Assembly (NCBI GenBank): GCA_013390375.1
Contig: JACATA010000012.1
Coordinates: 1-32,818, forward strand
Direction: 5' to 3'
Source: Marine Group I thaumarchaeote
Lineage (GTDB): Archaea; Thermoproteota; Nitrososphaeria; Nitrososphaerales; Nitrosopumilaceae
DNA length: 32,818 nt
The position numbers and the translations under genes are program-made. Every line of letters starts with the position of its first letter. Position 1 is the first letter of the stretch. The notes beneath the pieces were generated by a model. That model worked only from the letters and a program-made list of their open reading frames with translations. It did no database searches and was not told the DNA's origin. Below are positions 25,227-32,345 of the stretch, piece by piece.

Positions 25227-26031
25227 GCTTAGCCATCTGTCTCAGACCTCTCTTTTTTAGCCTGACAAAAACTGCCTGTTTTTTGTATTTTTTTACAGTT
25301 ATAAGATCTCCAAAGCCAACTGATTTGATGACTTGAGCATCCATAGCTATATTGCAATCATGTGAACACGTTATCTCCACCTTTTCGTCAGGAACTACTA
25401 TGGGCGGAAGCCTATGGACTGGGGCAACCGGTGTTATAATCAGCACATCCAAACTTTCATGCAGAACTGGCCCGCCAACTGATAAAGAATGGCCAGTTGA
25501 ACCGCTTGGTGTTGAAATCATAACGCCATCCATCCTTTGTTTTACTGTATCGTTATGAAATTTTATTACAAATTCCGCGGTTTTAGTCAAATTTTTTCTA
25601 TTAACATATATCTCGTTTAATGCGGGCTGAAACTGTTCACCATTACAAGAAGCAACAACCCTTATTCTTTTGTCAAGCCAAATCTCATTTTTCTTTATGG
25701 ATTGTATAGCGTTGTCAAATTCATCCAAAAATATTTCTGAAAAAATTCCTCTATTACCACCAACATTTATTGCTAGAAGCGGTATCTCATTTTCAAGATT
25801 TCTAAACGTTCTAAGAGTGGTCCCGTCTCCACCTAATGTGATTACAAGATCAAGTTTTATCTTCCTTAAATCTTCTAAAGAGTTTACTTTTTTTGCTCCC
25901 TTAACTAATACTGGTGAAACAGTGTAAACTTTGAATTTTTGTTTTAGTAACTTTTCTACTATCCCTTCTGCTGCCTTTTCAGATTTTTTCGAGCCAAATT
26001 TACTAACAATGGCGATTTTGTTAATTTTCAA
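25216..26031 (-). CDS. nadK: NAD kinase
   Basis: It makes NADP from NAD with ATP or polyphosphate. The 271-residue protein has the signature GGDGTTLRTFR (67-77) and TPSGSTGHSLSVGGP, the NAD-binding loop, as expected for the PpnK family. TTG 26031 is the start: a TATA-like AAATTTTTAAG (26056-26066, minus strand) lies about 28 nt upstream, fitting a leaderless transcript. The nob1 gene follows with an overlap. Confidence 0.92.
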   Translation of the reverse strand: MKINKIAIVSKFGSKKSEKAAEGIVEKLLKQKFKVYTVSPVLVKGAKKVNSLEDLRKIKLDLVITLGGDGTTLRTFRNLENEIPLLAINVGGNRGIFSEIFLDEFDNAIQSIKKNEIWLDKRIRVVASCNGEQFQPALNEIYVNRKNLTKTAEFVIKFHNDTVKQRMDGVMISTPSGSTGHSLSVGGPVLHESLDVLIITPVAPVHRLPPIVVPDEKVEITCSHDCNIAMDAQVIKSVGFGDLITVKKYKKQAVFVRLKKRGLRQMAKLGF

Positions 26032-26131
26032 GCTAATTCCGTTTACAAATGCTTCTTAAAAATTTAATTTATTATTTACTCATGAATTCTGGGAACAAAG
26101 ATTTTTATCTATTTTATAACATACATGAATC

Positions 26132-27088
26132 ATGTCATTGCTTCTTAAAGATAGAGTATACACAATGCAAGCTTCAACTGCTAAACGTGGAGTTTATCCA
26201 ATGCATGGTTACAAGCTCGGTCTATACAGAATGCCAATCAAACTTGATGATCCAGCTGAGATAAAGTCTATTCTCGAAGGAATGAAAAAGACATTTGATA
26301 TGGATCAATATGCCGACAGGATATATGCAACATACAATTGGATTGAAGAAAATATGCCGGATCCAGACGCTGATGGATATGAATCCATAGATCTTAGCGT
26401 TACTGTTGAAATTGTAACGGGTGAAGTGATTGATGCCATTTATCAGATTTATCCAGTTGAAAAATTTGCTGCCCCTCAATGGGTACGAAACTATAGAAAA
26501 AAGGCTGACCACTTTGCAAAAATGATAATTGACACACTTCTTAGAAACACTATACTTTCTGACAAGATGGTTGAACATCTTATGAAATCAGAAAAAATGT
26601 CTGAAGTACAGGCATTGGCAAAATTGGATGAACTAACTCCCTTGGCACAAATTGTACTAGATGCCAAACCAATAGCTAAAGTAGAACCACCCAAACCGGC
26701 AATTGAAGGCAAAAAACATGTAATCACCAGAGACGGAGAGGCAGCGGTTCCAGGACCAATCGATGTTGACTACAAAGATAAGATGGATCCTTCTCCAGTG
26801 TTCAAAACTAAAACTGGAAATGATCTTAAGACTTGGGGGCGTGTTGGAGCAGATAACAAGGTCATGGGTGTTTGGGGCGAGTTTGTTTCTGTAGACTTTG
26901 ACATCTGTGTTGCAGATGGAGCCTGCATTGACGCATGCCCTGTGGCTGTTTTCGAATTCTTTGATTTTCCGGGAAATGCAGCATCTACAAAAAAACCGCT
27001 ACAAATTAACGAGCCAGACTGTATATTCTGCATTGCATGTGAGAATGTCTGTCCTCCGGTGGCGATCAAGATTTTTTCACCATCATAG
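26132..27088 (+). CDS. Ferredoxin with a long N-terminal extension, zfx-like first cluster
   Basis: The C-terminal ~70 residues form a dicluster ferredoxin. The first motif is C259-x2-D262-x2-C265-x3-C269-P, with Asp in place of the second Cys as in Sulfolobus ferredoxin, so a [3Fe-4S] centre is expected. The second motif C297, C300, C303, C307 binds [4Fe-4S]. The first ~190 residues are a helical acidic domain I do not recognise, not seen in typical zfx ferredoxins (~100 residues). ATG 26132 fits a TATA-like box 27 nt upstream; ATG 26165 in frame is an alternative. It may accept electrons from the 2-oxoacid oxidoreductase (inference). Confidence 0.85.
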   Translation: MSLLLKDRVYTMQASTAKRGVYPMHGYKLGLYRMPIKLDDPAEIKSILEGMKKTFDMDQYADRIYATYNWIEENMPDPDADGYESIDLSVTVEIVTGEVIDAIYQIYPVEKFAAPQWVRNYRKKADHFAKMIIDTLLRNTILSDKMVEHLMKSEKMSEVQALAKLDELTPLAQIVLDAKPIAKVEPPKPAIEGKKHVITRDGEAAVPGPIDVDYKDKMDPSPVFKTKTGNDLKTWGRVGADNKVMGVWGEFVSVDFDICVADGACIDACPVAVFEFFDFPGNAASTKKPLQINEPDCIFCIACENVCPPVAIKIFSPS

Positions 27089-27149
27089 CTACAATTAACG
27101 ATAAATTTCGTAATTGTTAATATTGATAATACTCTGACGATATTATAAG

Positions 27150-29180
27150 ATGGAATTTATTTCACCGAATCCGTTCACTAGTTTTATTTTTTATATTTTC
27201 ATAACCTGCGCGATTATCATAATTGCTTATACATGTAATTTCTATTATTTGGCATTTCTTTCAGGACGAAGAAAAGAAAATCAGGATACCATATCAATAG
27301 GTGAACCAACTGTTACAATTCATCTTCCAATATATAATGAAAAGTATGTTACAAAACGCCTCATAAATTCTGTCTGTGATCTTGACTATCCAAAGGAAAA
27401 GATGTGTATCATGGTTCTGGATGATTCTGATGATAACACTACAGAGCAAATAGCAGAACTTGTCGAAAATTACAAGGGTAAGGGCTTTGATATCTCCCAC
27501 GTTAGACGTGGAACAAGACAGGGTTACAAGGCTGGGGCACTAAAGTACGCGATGAAATATACTAAAAGTGAGTTTGTCGCAATTTTTGATGCAGACTTTA
27601 TTCCACCAAAGTGGTATCTAAAGAGAGCAATTCCATATTTTGCAAAACCAAACATTGGATTTGTACAGTGCAGGTGGGGACATGTTAATGAAAATTATTC
27701 TGCTCTGACCCAAGCTCAAGCACTCAGTCTAGACTTCCATTTCTTAGTCGAGCAAAGAGCAAAAAGTAACTCACACCTATTTATGAATTTTAATGGCACT
27801 GCTGGAATTTGGCGAAAAGAATGCATCGAAGATTCTGGTGGCTGGCACACCGCAACTCTAGTGGAGGACTTGGATTTGAGTTATAGAGCGCAAATGAAGG
27901 GTTGGAAATGCCTTTTCATACCGGATATAGTTGTTAATGCGGAACTACCTGTACAGATGAACGGTGCCAAGAGGCAACAGTTCAGATGGGCAAAAGGCTC
28001 AATTCAATGTGCAATAAAACTTCTTGGCGGTATTTTACTAAAACGAAAAATTACAATTGATGCAAAACTACAGGCTTTCGTGCAGCTCACACGTCACATA
28101 GTTTTTCCATTAATGTTAATTCAATTTCTAGCACTTCCAATTCTTTTAGCATCTAATGTGAATCTCTATATTGTTAGCTTTCTCCCAGTAGTAACGCTTG
28201 TAACATACGTTGCTATGGGACCAGGAGCTTATCTTTTCATAATTCGTAACATGTATGATAAAAATCGGAAGGAAAAGGCAATAGCCATGCCTTATCTGAT
28301 AATTTATTCCATGGGAATGGCGGTAAACAATACCATAGCTGTAATAGACGCTATGGTGGGGAAGAAGAGTGAATTTCTGCGAACTCCAAAATACGGTATT
28401 GTTAAAAATACTGATGATTGGAGGACAAAGGCATACAATCTGCCATTTTCTAAGACTACATTGCTAGAGCTTTTCTTTGGCATTTATGGAATTATGGCAA
28501 TTTTAATTGCAATTTACTCGAGAAATCCCATATGGGTTCCCATCATTGCTTTACAGACAATGGGATTCTTGTATATTGCTTGCATGAGTTTCTCCCATAC
28601 AAGATTTAAAAGAGGTAATTCAAAAATTGACTATACAAAAACAAAAGAGGAAACGATGTCTGATATTATACACAAACTTGCAGTTGCTGGCATAGTGGCA
28701 ATAATCTGCTTTGGTGCATATTTGGCATATACTGGCTATCAAAATGATGTTTATCCCATGGATCTATCAATAGGACTGTTTGATAGAATTATGGCATCTT
28801 CTGAACCAAAAACCATAATGACTGACATTAATGCAATCAAAGGATATCTTCCTGCTGAGGGAAACCCAGTTTGGATATTTCCAACCGATACCACTAATTT
28901 TACCAGAATACAGGCTGACTTGGATGTCATGTTTGCTAGTGCAGAAAAAATCTCTGTCGTTCCTAGGGACAGTTCTGCATTTCATACGGGAATGATGGAT
29001 GTCAGTCTCAGGGCAGAGATAATTCAGAAACAGATCATGGACATGGTACCATACATGTATGCAAGCGTTTCAAACATTCTTTTTGCTTCTATATGGATCG
29101 CAGTAATTATTGGAATATTTGCTATCCTTAAAAGGAAAAAGCAGAGTTTAGAGGCTTTTGATAAATCAGAAGGAGTCTAA
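27150..29180 (+). CDS. Family 2 processive glycosyltransferase (BcsA-like) with external domain
   Basis: It probably polymerises or transfers a sugar from a nucleotide donor across the membrane. The 676 residues have an N-terminal membrane segment (~11-33), a GT-A domain with DD (91-92), DAD (147-149), ED (239-240) and QQFRW (276-280), the D,D,D,QxxRW signature of the cellulose-synthase superfamily, then membrane segments (~310-365, 380-400, 435-480, 508-528). A ~110-residue external region (530-640) precedes a last membrane segment (642-660) and a basic tail. The sugar and product cannot be assigned. Its stop overlaps that of the converging gene. Confidence 0.88.
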   Translation: MEFISPNPFTSFIFYIFITCAIIIIAYTCNFYYLAFLSGRRKENQDTISIGEPTVTIHLPIYNEKYVTKRLINSVCDLDYPKEKMCIMVLDDSDDNTTEQIAELVENYKGKGFDISHVRRGTRQGYKAGALKYAMKYTKSEFVAIFDADFIPPKWYLKRAIPYFAKPNIGFVQCRWGHVNENYSALTQAQALSLDFHFLVEQRAKSNSHLFMNFNGTAGIWRKECIEDSGGWHTATLVEDLDLSYRAQMKGWKCLFIPDIVVNAELPVQMNGAKRQQFRWAKGSIQCAIKLLGGILLKRKITIDAKLQAFVQLTRHIVFPLMLIQFLALPILLASNVNLYIVSFLPVVTLVTYVAMGPGAYLFIIRNMYDKNRKEKAIAMPYLIIYSMGMAVNNTIAVIDAMVGKKSEFLRTPKYGIVKNTDDWRTKAYNLPFSKTTLLELFFGIYGIMAILIAIYSRNPIWVPIIALQTMGFLYIACMSFSHTRFKRGNSKIDYTKTKEETMSDIIHKLAVAGIVAIICFGAYLAYTGYQNDVYPMDLSIGLFDRIMASSEPKTIMTDINAIKGYLPAEGNPVWIFPTDTTNFTRIQADLDVMFASAEKISVVPRDSSAFHTGMMDVSLRAEIIQKQIMDMVPYMYASVSNILFASIWIAVIIGIFAILKRKKQSLEAFDKSEGV

Positions 29181-29830
29181 GATAATTTTAATTTATTTTT
29201 AATTTTGTCAACCGCCTTAATACCAAAGATATCCCTAACTTGTTGGATCCTTATTGATTCTTTTAGCAAATTTTTGCCCAAAGAATCTAATAATATCTTG
29301 AATAAATCATCAAATCTGATTTCCCATCTATCCGCACAGTCAAAAATTGTGCTTACGGCCCACTGTCTGACTTCATGAGGCAAAGGAATTTTTTTCCCTG
29401 ATTCGATCGATATCTTATCAAAAAGGTTAACAATTTCTGCTGTTTGTTCTGCCATTTTTTCAATGTCTTCTAACGAGCCATATTTTGATTCAGCCAGCAT
29501 ACGTATGTTCGATTGATATTCTGACAGTTTCAATAATCCGATAACTTCATTTGATGTTGTGATTGATGCCTTATTCGTAGTGTCTCTAATTTTTTGTAAT
29601 TCCTGAATTATTGAATCTGCCTTTTTGTGAAATTCAGCAGAAGATGCCTCTGTTCTATTTATCATCTCTGAAATGCCTGAAATTTTTTCTAACAACTCAT
29701 CCTCATTGTCACCTACGTATTCTCTAAGCGTTACAAACTCTGATTTTATATTTTCAAGATTTTTTAGCAGTGAAGAATAGTTTGAAGCATTACCATCATT
29801 TGTGTTAGGAATCTTTGTTTTTGTTGGCAC
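29177..29830 (-). CDS. Coiled-coil protein of unknown function
   Basis: The 217-residue product has an unstructured N-terminus (1-20), a long coiled-coil region (20-95, LKNLENIKSEFVTLREYV, ELLEKISGISEMIN) and a helical C-terminal half containing EVRQWAVSTIFDCADRWEIRFDDLF. No membrane segment is seen. GTG 29830 is preferred because a TATA-like GCTTTTTAACA (29853-29863) lies 28 nt upstream. It converges with the glycosyltransferase and the stop codons overlap (CTAA at 29177-29180). The family is unknown to me. Confidence 0.72.
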   Translation of the reverse strand: MPTKTKIPNTNDGNASNYSSLLKNLENIKSEFVTLREYVGDNEDELLEKISGISEMINRTEASSAEFHKKADSIIQELQKIRDTTNKASITTSNEVIGLLKLSEYQSNIRMLAESKYGSLEDIEKMAEQTAEIVNLFDKISIESGKKIPLPHEVRQWAVSTIFDCADRWEIRFDDLFKILLDSLGKNLLKESIRIQQVRDIFGIKAVDKIKNKLKLS

Positions 29831-29893
29831 TATATCTAAACATGTTTTCCGATTGTTAAAAAGCTCGCTAAAATAAATTAAAAGAATTGGACT

Positions 29894-30001
29894 TTACTGA
29901 TTGACAATTTCGGGTTCATGTAATACTTCATGAAATGTTTTTTCAGCCAAGCCGTTCATACTCTCTACAAAACTTTTTGTGCAGTATTCGCATTGTATCA
30001 T
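29894..30001 (-). CDS. 35-residue C2H2 zinc-finger mini-protein
   Basis: On the minus strand, ATG at 30001 opens a 35-residue frame, MIQCEYCTKSF..., ending at TAA 29894-29896. It has C4-x2-C7-x16-H24-x3-H28, with F11 and L18 between, resembling a C2H2 zinc finger whose Cys-His spacer is four residues longer than the classical one. A TATA-like ATTAAT is centred 27 nt upstream, matching the spacing of other genes here, and a dyad lies between. It fills the gap between the coiled-coil gene and the antiporter. DNA binding is inferred only. Confidence 0.65.
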   Translation of the reverse strand: MIQCEYCTKSFVESMNGLAEKTFHEVLHEPEIVNQ

Positions 30002-30005
30002 ATAT

Positions 30006-30022
30006 TACGGTATGGTACCGTA
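30006..30022. promoter_or_regulatory. 17-bp perfect dyad, candidate operator
   Basis: TACGGTA-TGG-TACCGTA is a 7-bp inverted repeat with a 3-bp spacer. On the minus strand it sits between the TATA box (30023-30033) and the start codon (30001) of the mini-protein, where a bound dimer would block initiation. Terminator use is unlikely because no T run follows. Confidence 0.6.
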
Positions 30023-30033
30023 CTATTAATAAC
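30023..30033 (-). promoter_or_regulatory. TATA box of the C2H2 mini-protein
   Basis: The minus-strand sequence GTTATTAATAG is centred 27 nt before ATG 30001. It directly adjoins the dyad at 30006-30022. Confidence 0.5.
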
Positions 30034-30129
30034 ACGGTGATTGTACAATTACCAATCCAATTTGGATAACAATGGAAAGATTGAACTTTTACTGCGATCA
30101 CTTTTAACACGCGAATGTGTATTTAATAG

Positions 30130-31452
30130 GTGAGAGATTTTTTTTTACAAATTCAGTCTCAGGATAGTGTTCAATCTTCCCTGAGTGAAAACATCTCTAC
30201 ATTTGTTGAAAGGATTAATCCTTTGCAGCTTCCCCACGAAACTTTTGTAACTGATCTTGCAATTATTATGATCTTAGCAGCAATAGTAACGCTTGCATTT
30301 TTTAAAATTCGACAGCCTTTGATTATAGGGTACCTGTTTGCTGGAATGTTGATAGGTCCTCTTTCTCCATTGTGGACATCCATTCTACCACAAAATGGAA
30401 GTTCGGGTACGTCTGCTGGGATTGGTATTTTGTCTGACATATCTGCATTGAACCTTTTTGCAGACATTGGTGTTATACTGTTGCTTTTTGTTATAGGCAT
30501 TGAATTTCCGTTTGCAAAAATTCGTTCAATTGGCAAGGTAGCGGTTGGATCTGGTACATTAGGCCTATTTGCCACACTGGGAGTAGTTTTTATGGCAGCA
30601 TCTGCCATGGGCCTAAACTTTATGGATTCATTATTTATCGCAGCAGCACTATCAATCAGCAGTACAGCGATAATTATTAAAATTCTACAAGATTCTGGAA
30701 AGATAAAAAAAGAGTCATCCATACTTATTATGGGAATTTTAATTGTTGAAGACGTTATTGCCGTTATTCTAATTGCATCTCTTGAATCAGTTGGTTTGGT
30801 TGGTGCTGTCTCCATTGAAACTGTAGTTTTAGTCGTACTAGTGGCAAGTGGGCTTTTTATTGGAACATTTACTATTGGAAGACGAGTTATTCCTCCTTTA
30901 ATTGATAAGGTTGCAAGCGTGCAAAATAGAGAAATTTTATTGCTTAGTATTCTTGGTGTTTGTTTTGGTTACGCACTTTTAGCAAACGTAGTAGGACTTT
31001 CCGTCGCCATAGGCGCATTTTTGGCAGGTGTTTTGGTAGCAGAATCCAAGTCTTCCGAAGTTTCAAAAATTCTGTCTAGCCCTATAAAAGACATGTTTGT
31101 TGCCATTTTCTTTGTATCTGTTGGTGCACTGATGGACATAACACAATTAGAAAGTTACATTTTCATCGCAATTGCATTAATCGCAGTCACTGTCGCAATG
31201 AAGTTTGGTGCAAATCTTCTTGGAAACATGGCATTCAGACAGGAAAAAGCAAAGTCATTACGTTCGGCCTTTGCATTATCTGCACCACGAGGTGAATTTT
31301 CAATTATTATTGTGAAAGTTGGTGTAGACATGGGTGTAGTTAGTGCATTTCTTTTCCCGTTAATAGGATTGATAACAATAATTACTGCATTTATCTCACC
31401 TTTCCTTATTCGTCTGGGAGACAAAATAATCCCAAAACTTGTCAAATCTTAG
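30130..31452 (+). CDS. CPA2-family cation/proton antiporter (Kef-like, without RCK domain)
   Basis: It probably exchanges Na+ or K+ for H+ across the cytoplasmic membrane. The 440 residues hold about 12-13 membrane segments with the family stretches AFFKIRQPLIIGYLFAGMLIGP, SISSTAIIIKIL, SVAIGAFLAGVLVAES and FFVSVGALMDI. There is no C-terminal RCK (TrkA-N) domain, so it resembles the shorter NapA/KefB core. GTG 30130 is the start, 24 nt after a TATA-like CTTTTAAC. The next gene starts 4 bp after the stop and is likely cotranscribed. Confidence 0.88.
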   Translation: MRDFFLQIQSQDSVQSSLSENISTFVERINPLQLPHETFVTDLAIIMILAAIVTLAFFKIRQPLIIGYLFAGMLIGPLSPLWTSILPQNGSSGTSAGIGILSDISALNLFADIGVILLLFVIGIEFPFAKIRSIGKVAVGSGTLGLFATLGVVFMAASAMGLNFMDSLFIAAALSISSTAIIIKILQDSGKIKKESSILIMGILIVEDVIAVILIASLESVGLVGAVSIETVVLVVLVASGLFIGTFTIGRRVIPPLIDKVASVQNREILLLSILGVCFGYALLANVVGLSVAIGAFLAGVLVAESKSSEVSKILSSPIKDMFVAIFFVSVGALMDITQLESYIFIAIALIAVTVAMKFGANLLGNMAFRQEKAKSLRSAFALSAPRGEFSIIIVKVGVDMGVVSAFLFPLIGLITIITAFISPFLIRLGDKIIPKLVKS

Positions 31453-31456
31453 GAAA

Positions 31457-31891
31457 ATGGCTAGCAAAGAAATGGAAAAACTACTTGAGCATGTATACAA
31501 GGATATCGATATGTTTGATTTTAATGGAAAAAATGTACCTAGGATCATTTTAGATGATAGAAAATTTGACGACATGATGTCAAAAATTCAGGGCAAGCCA
31601 ATTTCTGTTAACACTAATCTTAACATATTACAGGATGGACTAGGACATGTTTTTGTTGAGATTACACTGGATTTTTCCCATGGAGATATACATGAAGAAT
31701 TTCTGATTTATGCAAATGAATTCCTTGAATTTTTCGAATCTTTGGCAAATACAACTATGTTTGCTTTATCTCCGCCAAATTATTCTGAAGTTAACCAAGA
31801 CAAAATTTTCATGGTTCAACTCCCCAAACCAGAGAAAGCCATTGAGGCTCTAGATATAATAAAAAATGCATTGATAAAAAAATCTAACTAA
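31457..31891 (+). CDS. Hypothetical 144-residue soluble protein linked to the antiporter
   Basis: The product is a soluble alpha/beta protein with an acidic middle (DFSHGDIHEEFLIYANEFLEFF) and a basic helical end (EKAIEALDIIKNALIKK). No family is recognised. A TTG at 31439 in frame overlaps the antiporter, but ATG 31457 lies 4 bp after its stop and gives a better N-terminus (MASKEMEKLL), so I chose it. The tight spacing suggests a regulatory or accessory role for the antiporter (inference). Confidence 0.7.
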   Translation: MASKEMEKLLEHVYKDIDMFDFNGKNVPRIILDDRKFDDMMSKIQGKPISVNTNLNILQDGLGHVFVEITLDFSHGDIHEEFLIYANEFLEFFESLANTTMFALSPPNYSEVNQDKIFMVQLPKPEKAIEALDIIKNALIKKSN

Positions 31892-31920
31892 ATTCACACA
31901 CTATCATTTTTCGAAAACAA

Positions 31921-31994
31921 TGCAGTCGCCGGGATTTGAACCCGGGTCACTAACTTGGCAAGCTAGAATAATAACCAAACTATACTACGACTGC
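31921..31994 (-). tRNA. tRNA-Gly(GCC)
   Basis: Minus strand: acceptor GCAGTCG pairs perfectly with CGACTGC, discriminator A. The anticodon arm CTAGC-TTGCCAA-GTTAG gives GCC, which reads glycine GGC/GGT. The T arm CCGGG-TTCAAAT-CCCGG is perfect. The D stem is weak (three pairs including G-U). No intron and no encoded CCA. It lies between the antiporter partner gene and the 89-residue gene. Confidence 0.94.
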
Positions 31995-32075
31995 TTGATC
32001 GATAATTTTGTCCAAGTCTATTAAAGCGTAATGATTTTTCATATTCTTTTTAACTATAATTAGTATAACTAAGTC

Positions 32076-32345
32076 ATGGATGAAAAAATTCAAAAAGTTC
32101 TGGAAGAGAAAATACATGAATCTACAAGTAGAATAAATGAAATTACTTCACTTGTTAACTCATTAGGACAAGCAAAAAATCTAAATGTATTTGGACGGGG
32201 GATAATAATTGGAAGACTGTATAACTCATTTTATTACCAATATAGAAGAATTTTAAAAAGGAATCCAACGGAGCAAGAATTTTCCGAATTCATTCAATTA
32301 CTAAAAGAGCATGAAAATGAATTCTTAGAGATTTCTTTTTCTTAA
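32076..32345 (+). CDS. Small helical hypothetical protein
   Basis: The 89-residue product is mostly helical and charged, with GRGIIIGRLYNSFYYQYRRILKRNP in the middle and a Glu-rich C-terminus. No membrane segment or cysteine is present. ATG 32076 lies 26 nt after a TATA-like CTTTTTAACT, fitting a leaderless transcript. It converges with the uL16 gene and their stop codons overlap (32342-32345). Family unknown. Confidence 0.7.
   Translation: MDEKIQKVLEEKIHESTSRINEITSLVNSLGQAKNLNVFGRGIIIGRLYNSFYYQYRRILKRNPTEQEFSEFIQLLKEHENEFLEISFS

Noticed and set aside
26050-26150. Direct repeat TGCTTCTTAAA at about 26050 and 26140
   Set aside because: Only 11 bp, AT-rich and without other structure; likely chance.
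26049-26264. Frame starting MLLKNLIYYLLMNSG
   Set aside because: It overlaps the ferredoxin gene and its promoter, with cysteine and hydrophobic composition unlike neighbours.
30171-30815. Long open frame (214 codons) on the minus strand
   Set aside because: It lies fully inside the antiporter gene, whose membrane segments and family motifs are clear; the minus frame is a composition shadow.
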